From Sva-07 sp963710625 (lineage in GTDB: Bacteria; Actinomycetota; Acidimicrobiia; Acidimicrobiales; Ilumatobacteraceae), in the NCBI GenBank assembly GCA_963710625.1, contig CAVQBG010000026.1:186001-250000 (forward strand): DNA of 64,000 bases, read 5' to 3'. Every line of letters begins with the position of its first letter. Within the stretch, counting starts at the first letter, position 1. Under the pieces are notes generated by a model. That model worked only from the letters and a program-made list of their open reading frames with translations, had not been told where the DNA came from and did no database searches. The position numbers and the translations under genes were made by a program. Shown here piece after piece: positions 23,838 through 32,402 of the stretch.

Positions 23838-24893
23838 GTGGCCTCTGTCGACTCGTTCGCTGATCGGCCCGGTGAATCGTCCACCGCGGGATCGATGTTC
23901 AAGGTGCTGACTTCGTTTCCGGGGCGGAGTGGGAATCTCGTGGCGGTTGTCAACGGGCTGTTCGGCGACACACTCGAGGACCGCGACTCTCGCTGGTCTA
24001 CACCGATGACGATCCGTGCAGGCGACACGGTGCTGCCACTCGACCGTCACGCGTTGCTCGACTCGCTGTCCACGGTCGACGTTGGCCCCCGCATCTGCGT
24101 GCTCGTTCACGGGCTGATGTCGACCGAGTCGATCTGGCGCTACGCGAACAACCCATCGACCACCTACGGCACGCTCCTCGCTGGCGACCACGACACGACC
24201 GTGCTCTCGGTGCGCTACAACACCGGCCGCCACATCTCGGCCAACGGACGCGAGCTCGCTCACCTCCTCAACCACATCGTGTCGTCGTGGCCGGTGCGAG
24301 TGAGCGAGGTCAACCTGATCGGCCACAGCATGGGCGGGCTCGTCGTGCGGTCTGCGTGTCACTACGCACGCCGCCAGCGTCCGCTCGGTCGGTGGCTCCC
24401 GATCGGGCGGCCCTGGACCAGCAAAGTCCGTCGTGTCGTACTGATCGGGGTGCCGAACACCGGCGCCGGTCTCGAGGCTGTCGTCAACTCCGCCAGCGCA
24501 GCCTTGTGGGCGCTGCCCATCCCCACGACACGACTCGTCGGGCTCGGGCTCGACCAACGCAGCGCGGGCATCAAGGACCTCCGCTTCGGCGCCATCGTCG
24601 ACGAGGATTGGCTCGAGCAGGATCCCAGCGCTCGTCGACGCGTCTTCCGCCACCGTCCGGACCGACTCCGTCGAGCCGATCATCTCGTGATCGCCGGCAC
24701 CGTCACCACCAACCCTGAGCACCCGCTGGCCAGGCTGATCGGTGATGCCCTCGTCACCTCGACGAGTGCATCGGGTCGCTCCCCCGACGGTGAACTCTTC
24801 CCGCGGGCGACGACGCGGACGTTCCCCGGAATCACCCACAACGCGCTGGCCCACCACCCCGACGTCTACCAGGCGATCGCCGACTGGTGGTGA
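23838..24893 (+). CDS. Alpha/beta hydrolase (lipase-like)
   Basis: The protein has 351 residues from GTG 23838. ICVLVHGLMSTESIWRY holds the HG oxyanion motif and VNLIGHSMGGLVVRSACHYA holds the nucleophile elbow GHSMG. A Phe-rich C-terminus has HNALAHHPDVY, whose His may complete the triad. No signal peptide is seen. Similar proteins are annotated as esterases or lipases (PGAP1-like). The substrate is unknown. Confidence 0.8.
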   Translation: MASVDSFADRPGESSTAGSMFKVLTSFPGRSGNLVAVVNGLFGDTLEDRDSRWSTPMTIRAGDTVLPLDRHALLDSLSTVDVGPRICVLVHGLMSTESIWRYANNPSTTYGTLLAGDHDTTVLSVRYNTGRHISANGRELAHLLNHIVSSWPVRVSEVNLIGHSMGGLVVRSACHYARRQRPLGRWLPIGRPWTSKVRRVVLIGVPNTGAGLEAVVNSASAALWALPIPTTRLVGLGLDQRSAGIKDLRFGAIVDEDWLEQDPSARRRVFRHRPDRLRRADHLVIAGTVTTNPEHPLARLIGDALVTSTSASGRSPDGELFPRATTRTFPGITHNALAHHPDVYQAIADWW

Positions 24894-25137
24894 CCAGACG
24901 CCACCCACTCGACGACCCGCGAACCCACCGGATGCCGTCCCACCGAAAGGACACCTCTCGCCTGTCGGCAACTGGCCAGAACGCCGGGTCCAGGACACCG
25001 TCCGGCTGCGAACCCTCAGACGTACGCTCTCCGATCGGACGGGGGCTTTCATCGAGATGGATCTCCACCTCTGGCTCACCGCTTGGCGTCGCGGCGGCCA
25101 CCAAGGCTGCGAGGATCGGGCTGCCGAGGCGGTCCTG

Positions 25138-25995
25138 TTACTGCTCGGGACAGTTGGTGTCGGCAAGTGTCAGGGCGTCGGAGTCGGAGAGCTGCTCGCC
25201 GTCGTCACCCCGGAAGAACTCGGTGGCCGCCTCCTGTCTGGCCACGTCTTGATCGGCTGCCAGCACCAGCACTCCTGCGCCGAGCACGAGACTTGCCATC
25301 GAGGTTGTGAGCACGATGATCTGGGCGGCCTTGCCCTTCAAGAGCGCCGCAATACCGCCGACGACCAACGCGATCGCCAGGAATACCGTCGACAGTCCGT
25401 AATTGTCGCCTTGGATCTCTGCGACACCCGAGTCGAAGAGTGCGCACGCCGCGAGTCCGTCGACCGCGTCTCCAGTCGTCAGCAGGACGGTCGACTGCAG
25501 TTCGAGGAACGACTCCACGACCGGGAACCCTTCGGCGTCTCGGAAGAACGGGTCGTCGATCGGAGCGCTCTCGTCGGCGAGACGCTGCTCGTTCATCTCC
25601 AGCCAATCGGCTGTGAGTTGCTGGACCTCGGCTGGCATGGCCCGAAACAGGACGTCCGCGGTTTCTTCCTCGCCGTTTGCCGCCGCCGTGAGGTAACCGA
25701 AGAACCAATCGCGCTCCTCGGCCTGTTCGGCCGTCGCATCGTTGTAGAGGTCGTTCGCCTGAAGCGTCAGACCGACCGCTTCGGTGCTCTTGTTCTGCAC
25801 GGTGCCGTCGATCTGACTGCCCTGGTAGGTGGCGACAGCCGTGAGCACCGCTGCGATACCGATGATGATCGCCCCTGCCAACTCGACGTGCCGCTTGCGT
25901 CGGTCGCTCGGTGATTCGGACTCATGGCGGCCACGCGTCGTCTCCTCCGGCGGCTCCATCCCGTTCGGCGTCGCGGGCGAACTCTGATCGCTCAT
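25138..25995 (-). CDS. DUF4337-like membrane protein
   Basis: The protein has 285 residues. A charged N-terminus of about 36 residues leads into a first membrane helix (VELAGAIIIGIAAVLTAVATY), a long extracytoplasmic region (60-195), then two further helices (LSTVFLAIALVVGGIAALL and IIVLTTSMASLVLGAGVLVL). YQGSQIDGTVQNKS after helix 1 resembles DUF4337 proteins. The function is unknown. Confidence 0.6.
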   Translation of the reverse strand: MSDQSSPATPNGMEPPEETTRGRHESESPSDRRKRHVELAGAIIIGIAAVLTAVATYQGSQIDGTVQNKSTEAVGLTLQANDLYNDATAEQAEERDWFFGYLTAAANGEEETADVLFRAMPAEVQQLTADWLEMNEQRLADESAPIDDPFFRDAEGFPVVESFLELQSTVLLTTGDAVDGLAACALFDSGVAEIQGDNYGLSTVFLAIALVVGGIAALLKGKAAQIIVLTTSMASLVLGAGVLVLAADQDVARQEAATEFFRGDDGEQLSDSDALTLADTNCPEQ

Positions 25996-26041
25996 CTGAA
26001 GACGCTCCTCCCCGTTCGACGCCAGTCCCTCGCGCTACGAC

Positions 26042-26121
26042 GCGTGGCAAGCATGCCACACTCCGTCGTACTGCTCGAGAATCGGCACCTCGGCGACGCG
26101 GCCGAGAGCCTCACAAGCCGC
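26042..26121 (+). repeat. Possible intergenic repeat copy R12
   Basis: ATCGGCACCT at 26081 is preceded by CTGCTCGAGA as in R5 (CTGCTCGGT), and CGAG/CTCG flank the core. The right box (GCCTCACAAGCCGCG) is weak and there is no left box. It may be a decayed copy or chance. Confidence 0.3.
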
Positions 26122-26182
26122 GCTCGGTCGTGGCCGTGAGTAACGGGCTCTCGGTGTATTTGGCCCGGTACTCTCAAGGGCC

Positions 26183-26773
26183 ATGCTCCGCCGGTTTGCC
26201 ATCGCATTGCCATTGCTCGCGGTTGCTGGCTGCGGTGGTGGATCGGACAGCACCCAGGGCGCTCCAGTTGCGACGGAGCCGGCGACGGCGACGGTGCTCG
26301 ACGCGAGTTCCAGCACGGACGCGGTCGCCACGGAGCCCGAGTCAACCGACATCGACACGACGCCTCCGCCCGACGCCACCGCTACGACAGAGGCCGTCGT
26401 CGTCGAAGGTGCGGACAGCAGCGAGGATGCGGTGTCTGAGTGGTTCGACGGCCTCGCAACGAGCGATCTGTCACGCATGTGGTCGACCATCGACCCAGGT
26501 CTGAGGACGGAGATACGCCGAGCTGCATGGGACGCGTGCATCGCCACGGGGTTTCCCGAGCGGTCGGACGTCTCGATCGTCTACGACGAGGCCGAGGTCT
26601 ACCCCGAGGATGGCTCGGTGTTCTCGACGGGTTCGGTGACGGTTGACGGCGACTTCGAGGTGGTCACGCTCCCGGTCACGTTCGAGGTGGTGGAGCGCGA
26701 GGGCAGGTGGTTCACCGTCGGTCGGGAAGCGAGCGAGGACGACGAGTCCTGCCTCGCGCGGTCCTCCGGCTGA
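26183..26773 (+). CDS. Lipoprotein with Thr/Asp-rich linker
   Basis: The protein has 196 residues. The signal peptide ends at LLAVAGC (Cys17). A low-complexity linker of Thr, Ala, Asp and Pro runs to about residue 80. The C-terminal 115 residues form an alpha/beta domain (EDAVSEWFDGLATSDLSRMW, VTFEVVEREGRWFTVG) reminiscent of NTF2-like or DUF4878 extracellular lipoprotein domains. The function is unknown. Confidence 0.65.
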   Translation: MLRRFAIALPLLAVAGCGGGSDSTQGAPVATEPATATVLDASSSTDAVATEPESTDIDTTPPPDATATTEAVVVEGADSSEDAVSEWFDGLATSDLSRMWSTIDPGLRTEIRRAAWDACIATGFPERSDVSIVYDEAEVYPEDGSVFSTGSVTVDGDFEVVTLPVTFEVVEREGRWFTVGREASEDDESCLARSSG

Positions 26774-26876
26774 GGGCTTGATTGGGCCGTCTCGAATGAG
26801 GAACCCCTACGGGGACCGACTCTCGGCGAGCTGCCGGACGAGCCCACCGTTCGGTCGATCCTCACGCTCCGCCCGG

Positions 26877-27320
26877 TCACGTCGGTTCGGTGAGCAGATC
26901 GAGGACGAAGTCGACGAGCGGGACGTGTGGGAGCGATCGGATCTCGTCAAAGGTGAACCAGGCTGCGGCATCGGTCGTGTCGTCGGGGTCGAACGTCGTG
27001 CGGAGTTCACCGGCGACGTGGGTGCAGCCGAACACGATGCCCACCAGGTGTCCGGGCGCCCGACGCGGGGTCTGCGCGGCTCCGAACCAGCGGGAGTACA
27101 CGCCGAGCACCGGACCGATGCGGGCAGTCAGTCCCGTCTCCTCCTCGAGCTCGCGCTCCGCGGTCTCGATCGGCGACTCACCCCACTCCATGCCGCCGCC
27201 GGGCATCGACCAGTGCCCGGTCGACGGACTGCCCGCCTGCACGAAGCGCGCCAGCAACAACCGTCCCTGATCGTCCCGACAGACGACATATGCCGCCGCC
27301 CGCCGCCACTCGGCTTCCAT
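26877..27320 (-). CDS. Nudix hydrolase
   Basis: The protein has 147 residues from ATG 27320. A full Nudix box runs from GGMEWGE through ETAERELEEETGL, matching Gx5Ex7REUxEExGU. RRAAAYVVCRDDQGRLLLARF is the usual first strand pair. The MutT-like fold hydrolyses nucleoside diphosphate-linked substrates; the exact one is not predictable. It is divergent from the DNA polymerase gene with 58 bp between. Confidence 0.9.
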   Translation of the reverse strand: MEAEWRRAAAYVVCRDDQGRLLLARFVQAGSPSTGHWSMPGGGMEWGESPIETAERELEEETGLTARIGPVLGVYSRWFGAAQTPRRAPGHLVGIVFGCTHVAGELRTTFDPDDTTDAAAWFTFDEIRSLPHVPLVDFVLDLLTEPT

Positions 27321-27378
27321 CGGACCCCTCTCTCGATCGGGAAGACCGAGATGGTAGACACCGACGGGTGAGAACGCG

Positions 27379-29094
27379 ATGACCGACATGTTCTCCACGG
27401 GCGAGTGCGTCGCACTCGCGTTCCACCCGGAGGTCGGCGCAGCGGTCGCCGGCGAACGTGGTCGAGCCGCCGCGTGGCCGATGCCGGAGGCGATCGAGGA
27501 GGTCCGACGACTCGAACACGACATCGGCCCCCGGTGGGTGTGGTGGGGGAAGGACAGCGCCCGCCGCCTGGTCGACGCCGACGTGCGGCCGGCGCGCTGC
27601 TGGGATCTCGACGCCGTCCACCGCCTCGTCAACGGCGGATGGCGTTCGGGCCCGGCCCGAGTCTGGGCCGTAGCGCACGGGCTCGACGCTGCCGTGGCGC
27701 CGACCCCGGCGCCGATCGATCTGTTCACTCCGGCAACCGCCGACGACGCCGGTCCGATCAGGGCCGACGGCTTCCTCGATCCGTACTGGATCGAGGGCCG
27801 CTGGCGCGAGGACCTGGACACGCTCGCGCGGTGGGCGACCCTCGCGTTGGAGGTCCACCGGCTCCAACGGTCGACGCTCGGCGAGCTCGACGGCCGACCC
27901 GCCGCGCTGTCGACGGCGAGATCGGAGTCCGCCGCTGCGGTGCTGTGCGCCGAACTCGAACACGACGGCCTCCCGATCGACGTGGCCGAGGCTGAACGGA
28001 TCATCGCATCGTTCGTCGGACCCCGCCCCCGCGATGCCGCCGAGGAACAGCGACTGGCCGACGACCGCGATCAGCGGGTGCTGCGCCACCTCGGCGGCGC
28101 CGCGGTGGGCGTCGACCTCCGCAACCCGGCCAACGTCAAGTCGTTGCTCCGGCGGGCCGGCATCGAGGTGCCCGACACCCGAGCGTGGCGGCTCGAGCAA
28201 CTCCGTGACCGCCACCCCGTCGTCGATGCGCTGCTCGAATGGCGCACCGCCGAGCGCATCGGGACCACGTTCGGCTACCGGTGGCTCGACGAGCACGTCG
28301 CCGATGGCCGTCTGCGAGGGTCCTGGTCGCCGTCGGACGGTGCGGCCGGCCGCATGACGGCAACCGCCGGACTCCACAACCTCACCGCCGACCTGCGCCC
28401 GGCGATCGTCGCCGAGCCCGGCCACGACTTCGTACGTGCCGACCTCGGACAGATCGAACCCCGAGTGCTTGCCGCCGTCTCCGGTGATGCCGCGCTCGCT
28501 GCCGCCGCGGAGGAGGACGACATGTACGCCCCGGTCGCCGCTCGACTCGGCGTCGAACGCGAGGTCGCCAAGGTCGCCGTCCTCGGCGCGATGTACGGTC
28601 AGACGACCGGCCATGGCGCCACGGCGCTCTCCGGGCTCCGGCGCAACTACCCGGTCGCCATCGAGTACCTCGACGATGCCGCGCGGCGAGCGGAGGGTGG
28701 CAACGACCTGCGGACACGCGGCGGCCGACTCGTGCGAATGTCGGCGCCGAGCGGATCGGCACACGACGATGCCCCGACCGGCGACGACCGCTCGAGGGCG
28801 GCAGCACGCGGGAGGTACGGCCGCAATGCGATGGTGCAGGGCGCTGCGGCCGAGTTCTTCAAGACGTGGGCGGCGATCGTCCGGGCCCGGTGTGCGTCGC
28901 TGGACGCACAGATCGTGCTGTGTCTGCACGACGAACTCCTGGTGCACAGCGCCGAGGCGGACTCCCACGCCGTCGCCCATGCGATCAGCGACGGTCTGCA
29001 GGAAGCAGCCCACCGGTGGCTCGACCCGACGCGTCCCCGGGTGCGCTTCGTGGCGGACACGAGCGTCGTGCGCCGCTGGTCGGATGCCAAGTGA
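27379..29094 (+). CDS. Divergent family A DNA polymerase
   Basis: The protein has 571 residues. The C-terminal half is a Pol I-type polymerase: motif A reads DLGQIEPRVLA with Asp355 and Glu360 (usual DYSQIELR), motif B is REVAKVAVLGAMYGQ with Lys398 and Tyr406, and motif C is CLHDELLV. The N-terminal 170 residues resemble a degraded 3'-5' exonuclease domain without a visible DxE pair. Actinobacteria carry this short paralogue besides PolA, often called a bifunctional exonuclease/polymerase. Its role may be in repair. The catalytic Asp and HDE residues are present, so polymerase activity is plausible. Confidence 0.85.
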   Translation: MTDMFSTGECVALAFHPEVGAAVAGERGRAAAWPMPEAIEEVRRLEHDIGPRWVWWGKDSARRLVDADVRPARCWDLDAVHRLVNGGWRSGPARVWAVAHGLDAAVAPTPAPIDLFTPATADDAGPIRADGFLDPYWIEGRWREDLDTLARWATLALEVHRLQRSTLGELDGRPAALSTARSESAAAVLCAELEHDGLPIDVAEAERIIASFVGPRPRDAAEEQRLADDRDQRVLRHLGGAAVGVDLRNPANVKSLLRRAGIEVPDTRAWRLEQLRDRHPVVDALLEWRTAERIGTTFGYRWLDEHVADGRLRGSWSPSDGAAGRMTATAGLHNLTADLRPAIVAEPGHDFVRADLGQIEPRVLAAVSGDAALAAAAEEDDMYAPVAARLGVEREVAKVAVLGAMYGQTTGHGATALSGLRRNYPVAIEYLDDAARRAEGGNDLRTRGGRLVRMSAPSGSAHDDAPTGDDRSRAAARGRYGRNAMVQGAAAEFFKTWAAIVRARCASLDAQIVLCLHDELLVHSAEADSHAVAHAISDGLQEAAHRWLDPTRPRVRFVADTSVVRRWSDAK

Positions 29095-29126
29095 GTCGGC
29101 GCCTGCCGGAAGCTACTGTGGGTCCG

Positions 29127-29942
29127 GTGAGCGACATCCCACCGCCCCCCGGTGCAGGCCAGCAGCCACCACCCCCACCGCCGTCGACCGGCACACCCCC
29201 ACCCCCGCCACCGCCGGGTCTGCAGGCGCCGGCCGGCTACGTCGCCTACCACTCCGGCCCGACCGTCGCCACCAAGCGGATCGGCGGGTTGGCGAAAGCG
29301 ATCGTGATCCTCACGGCGATCGCTGCGGTGGTCACGGTGATCACCACGTTCGTCTCTCTCGCGATCGCCGGTGACGCAGAGGACTACCTCGCAGGCGATC
29401 TGACCGACGACGAGTTCCGCTCGGCGATCGCTCCCCTCAACGCCACGCAGTCGCTCAGTGGTCTGGCAACGCTGGCCACCGGCGTCCTCACGATCATCTG
29501 GATGTTCCGCATCGCGAGCAACATCCGCGCCTACGGCCGCCGCACGACGTGGCACCCGCTGTTCTCGATCTTCGGATGGCTCCTCCCCCCGATGTTCCTC
29601 TACATCATCCCCTTCCTGGTGCTCCGCGAGCAGTGGAAGGGCTCGGACCCCGACGGCCTCGACGGATCGGACGACTGGAAGTCGAACGCCGACAACCGTG
29701 TGCTGTGGGGCTGGTTCGCGTTGTACGGGATCTTCCCGGCGATCCTCTTCACGGTCCAGATCGGCACGCTCCTCGACGCCGGGCTCGCCGGCGGCGACCT
29801 CGACTCGCTCGCCGACAGCATCGACAGTGCCGGCTTGCTCACCGTCGTGTCCGGCGCGCTCGTCGTGGGTGCCGCCGCGACCTGGATCGTGTTCGTCCGC
29901 CAGTTGACCGCACGCCACACCACGATGACGAACGAGGCCTGA
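29127..29942 (+). CDS. DUF4328 membrane protein with Pro-rich N-terminus
   Basis: The protein has 271 residues from GTG 29127. The first 35 residues are a Pro/Gly-rich cytoplasmic tail with two runs of six and seven prolines. About five to six membrane helices follow, including WMFRIASNIRAYGRR and WHPLFSIFGWLLPPMFLY, which match DUF4328. The function is unknown. It follows the polymerase gene by 32 bp and precedes the phosphatase by 7 bp. Confidence 0.8.
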   Translation: MSDIPPPPGAGQQPPPPPPSTGTPPPPPPPGLQAPAGYVAYHSGPTVATKRIGGLAKAIVILTAIAAVVTVITTFVSLAIAGDAEDYLAGDLTDDEFRSAIAPLNATQSLSGLATLATGVLTIIWMFRIASNIRAYGRRTTWHPLFSIFGWLLPPMFLYIIPFLVLREQWKGSDPDGLDGSDDWKSNADNRVLWGWFALYGIFPAILFTVQIGTLLDAGLAGGDLDSLADSIDSAGLLTVVSGALVVGAAATWIVFVRQLTARHTTMTNEA

Positions 29943-29949
29943 ACCGATC

Positions 29950-30420
29950 GTGAGCAGGGCGGAGGTCGTCTACGTCGTCCGGCACGCGAAGGCCGGCGAG
30001 CGCCGGGTGTGGCACGACGACGACGTCGTGCGCCCGCTGAGCAAGCACGGATGGCGCCAGGCCGAGGCGATCGGCGAGCGCCTGGCCGGCAAGGGCGTCG
30101 GCGAGTTGTACTCGAGCCCCTACGTGCGCTGCGTGCAGACCCTCGAGCCCTTGGCGGCGAGGCTCGGCACCTCGATCCTCGAGGACGACCGCCTCGCGGA
30201 GGCGCAACCGTTCGAGGGGATGCTCGACCTGGTCGGCGAGGTCGCCGACGGTGCCGTGCTCTGCAGCCACGGCGACCTGATCCCCGAGACGATCCAGGCG
30301 TTCGTGCGACGCGGGATGGAACTCCAGGGTCCACCGGATTGGCGGAAGGCGACAATCTGGGTGCTCAAGCGCAAGGGCGAACGGATCACCAAGGGCAAGG
30401 TCTGGCTCCCGCCGACCTGA
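29950..30420 (+). CDS. SixA-like phosphohistidine phosphatase
   Basis: The protein has 156 residues. The histidine phosphatase motif VVRHAKAG (His12) is near the N-terminus, then LSKHGWRQAEAIG, SSPYVRCVQTLEPLA and, near the end, LCSHGD with the second catalytic His. The length and layout fit SixA-type enzymes that act on phosphohistidine. It starts 7 bp after the DUF4328 gene and converges on the ccm operon, whose last stop is 14 bp away. Confidence 0.88.
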   Translation: MSRAEVVYVVRHAKAGERRVWHDDDVVRPLSKHGWRQAEAIGERLAGKGVGELYSSPYVRCVQTLEPLAARLGTSILEDDRLAEAQPFEGMLDLVGEVADGAVLCSHGDLIPETIQAFVRRGMELQGPPDWRKATIWVLKRKGERITKGKVWLPPT

Positions 30421-30433
30421 ACCCGACCGGCGA

Positions 30434-31231
30434 TCAGCCGACCGCGGCGCGGATCTCCTCGGCGAACGAGGCGACGAGCGAAGCGACTTCGGCCGGCGGA
30501 TTGCTCGCCTCGCACTGCTCGATGTACGGCAGCGCGGCGACGGCGTCTCCTCGGAACTGGTACTCGACGATGGCGAGGAAGCACTGCGGGTCGGCGTAGT
30601 CCGGCTCGATCTCGATCGCCTGTGCCAGTGCGAGCCGGGCCGCATCGAGCCGTTGCGCCGCATCGGGCAGGTCGGGGTTCTGACGGGTGAGCAACGCCAG
30701 CGTCCAGCCGAAGTAGGCGACCGCTTCGGCGTTGTCGCGCCCTCGGGCCCGCTCCATCTCGACGACTCGGCCGAACAGCGAGTTGGCGAGTTCGAAGTCG
30801 CCCTGGCCGAGGGAGTCTCGGGCGTTGGTGAGCAGGATGCGCGACTCGTCGCCCGGCGTGAGACCGGTGATCTCCTGACCCGATGACCGCTCGCCCCATG
30901 CTCCGGCGAGCACGAACCCGACCCCGATCGCTCCCACGAGCACCGCTGCGCTGACGGCGATGATCCGGCTCCACCGCCGTGGCGGTCGCTCGGGCAGTTC
31001 ATCACGCCCCTCGTCGATCTCGCGCAGCACGGCGGCCGCCCGCACGGTGTAGCCGTCCTTGAGGGTGACGTAGTCGAGGTCGTCGACGTCGCCGGCATCG
31101 TGTTCGCGTTCGAGGTCGGTGAGCGACCGCAGCAGGAAACGCCGCTCCTCCTCGAGTTCGGCGAGCCGGTCGAGACGTCGACCGCTCGCCGTCGACCGGG
31201 GCGACGACCTGGGTGACGCGGTCGAGGTCAC
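30434..31231 (-). CDS. CcmI-like TPR membrane protein, last gene of the ccm operon
   Basis: The protein has 265 residues from GTG 31231, which overlaps the ccmH stop by 4 bases. An N-terminal helix with a coiled-coil look (ELEEERRFLLRSLTDLEREHDAG) is followed by one membrane helix (IIAVSAAVLVGAIGVGFVLA). An extracytoplasmic TPR-like domain (SLGQGDFELANSLFGRVVEM, ALAQAIEIEPDYADPQCFL) completes it. This matches CcmI, the apocytochrome c chaperone that works with CcmFH. The identity rests on layout and operon position. Confidence 0.75.
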   Translation of the reverse strand: MTSTASPRSSPRSTASGRRLDRLAELEEERRFLLRSLTDLEREHDAGDVDDLDYVTLKDGYTVRAAAVLREIDEGRDELPERPPRRWSRIIAVSAAVLVGAIGVGFVLAGAWGERSSGQEITGLTPGDESRILLTNARDSLGQGDFELANSLFGRVVEMERARGRDNAEAVAYFGWTLALLTRQNPDLPDAAQRLDAARLALAQAIEIEPDYADPQCFLAIVEYQFRGDAVAALPYIEQCEASNPPAEVASLVASFAEEIRAAVG

Positions 31232-31785
31232 TTCCCGGTGTCCTCGTCGTCGAGCGCGTCGCGGTCGGCAGCCAGCGCCGCCTCGACGAGGGCTCGATCG
31301 TCGTCGGTGGGATCGCGCATCTCCCCCGCCTCGCGCTTCCACTTGCGGAACACGACGATCAGCCCCGCCAGCCCGCACAGGAACGCCACGGCGGGCAGCA
31401 CCCAGACCAGCGCATCGAACCCCGACGCCTTCGGGACGAGCAACACCTGGGCGCCGTAGCGGTTCTCGATGAACGCGATGATCTCGTCGTCGTTCAGATC
31501 GTTCTCGGCGACGAGTTCGCCCACCTGGTTGCGGATCGCGATCGAGGCGTTGTTCTGCGACTCGAAGACGCTCTCGCCGTCGCAGATCGGGCAGGCCACG
31601 CGCCGCGCGATGGCATCGATGCGGTCGTCCTGGCTCGCGGGGCCGGTCGAGCGTGTCGATCCGACTGCGAGGAAGCCGGCGATGACGAACACGAGGAGCA
31701 CCCAGCCCGGCCAGCGCTTGACGCGACGGTTGAGCCGGCTCGCCGTCGATCGCTCCGAGTGCGGGTTGGACACGTCGGTCGCCAT
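31228..31785 (-). CDS. ccmH: CcmH, cytochrome c maturation thiol reductase
   Basis: The protein has 185 residues from ATG 31785. A membrane helix (WVLLVFVIAGFLAVG) is followed by the extracytoplasmic RRVACPICDGESVFES with Cys65 and Cys68, the CxxC that reduces apocytochrome c. It continues with NDLNDDEIIAFIENRYG, typical of the CcmH three-helix domain, and a second membrane helix. Its start codon overlaps the ccmG stop by one base. Confidence 0.92.
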   Translation of the reverse strand: MATDVSNPHSERSTASRLNRRVKRWPGWVLLVFVIAGFLAVGSTRSTGPASQDDRIDAIARRVACPICDGESVFESQNNASIAIRNQVGELVAENDLNDDEIIAFIENRYGAQVLLVPKASGFDALVWVLPAVAFLCGLAGLIVVFRKWKREAGEMRDPTDDDRALVEAALAADRDALDDEDTGK

Positions 31786-32402
31786 CAGCGGTACTGCTCG
31801 CGGTACTGCTGCAGGATCGTGTTGAGCTGCTCGGCGGTCACCTTCGAGATCAGGCGCAGTTGCACCACCCCGCTGGGGTCGATGATCCACGTCTCGGGCA
31901 CCTGCACCACCCCGAATGCCACCGGGAACTCGTCGAACTCGGAGTAGATCGCCGGCCAGTCGCCGCCGTTCTCGTCGAAGAACTCCTCGATGTCGGGTTG
32001 CTCTCCCCGGGTGATCACCGAGTACAGCTCGGCGCCGTCGTCGATCGTGGCCTGGTCCTCGGAGAACTGCACCAGCTCGGGATGCTCCTGGATGCACGGG
32101 ACGCAGTCGGGATCGAAGAAGTTGAGCACCACCCAGCTGCCCTTGCGCCGCGACAGGTCGAACGACGTGCCGTCGTCGAGCACGCCGGTCGCCTCGGGCG
32201 CGGGGCGACCGATCAGCGGGGAGTCGGCGCTCTCGCTGCTGTCGGGATCGGCGCCGGCGAGTACGACGAAGAGCCCCACCATCACCACGGCGATCACGCC
32301 GACGATCAGCGGAGCGATCCGGCGGGGACGCTGACCGCCATCGCCTCCGCCCGCATCGCCACCGGCGTCGGACACCGCCACGTCGTCGACGATCCCGCTC
32401 AC
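31785..32402 (-). CDS. ccmG: CcmG/DsbE thioredoxin-like protein
   Basis: The protein has 205 residues. It has a Gly-rich cytoplasmic start, one membrane helix (about 30-50), and an extracytoplasmic thioredoxin fold with LNFFDPDCVPCIQEHPEL (Cys100 and Cys103). VPETWIIDPSGVV contains the cis-Pro turn. It provides reductant to CcmH and apocytochrome c. It overlaps ccmF by 4 bases. Confidence 0.92.
   Translation of the reverse strand: MSGIVDDVAVSDAGGDAGGGDGGQRPRRIAPLIVGVIAVVMVGLFVVLAGADPDSSESADSPLIGRPAPEATGVLDDGTSFDLSRRKGSWVVLNFFDPDCVPCIQEHPELVQFSEDQATIDDGAELYSVITRGEQPDIEEFFDENGGDWPAIYSEFDEFPVAFGVVQVPETWIIDPSGVVQLRLISKVTAEQLNTILQQYREQYR

Noticed and set aside
24977..25060. A further repeat copy (CAGAACGC at 24977)
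   Set aside because: The core at the expected 39 bases reads TCAGACGT and the right box is missing, so only the left box matches.
24832..25104. Minus-strand frame of 90 residues overlapping the hydrolase 3' end
   Set aside because: Codon third positions look fairly gene-like, but it overlaps a real gene by 62 bp, has no binding site and ends in an Arg/Gly-rich tail.
29133..29220. The C-rich tract before the DUF4328 membrane domain as a regulatory repeat
   Set aside because: It simply encodes the two proline runs of the N-terminal tail.
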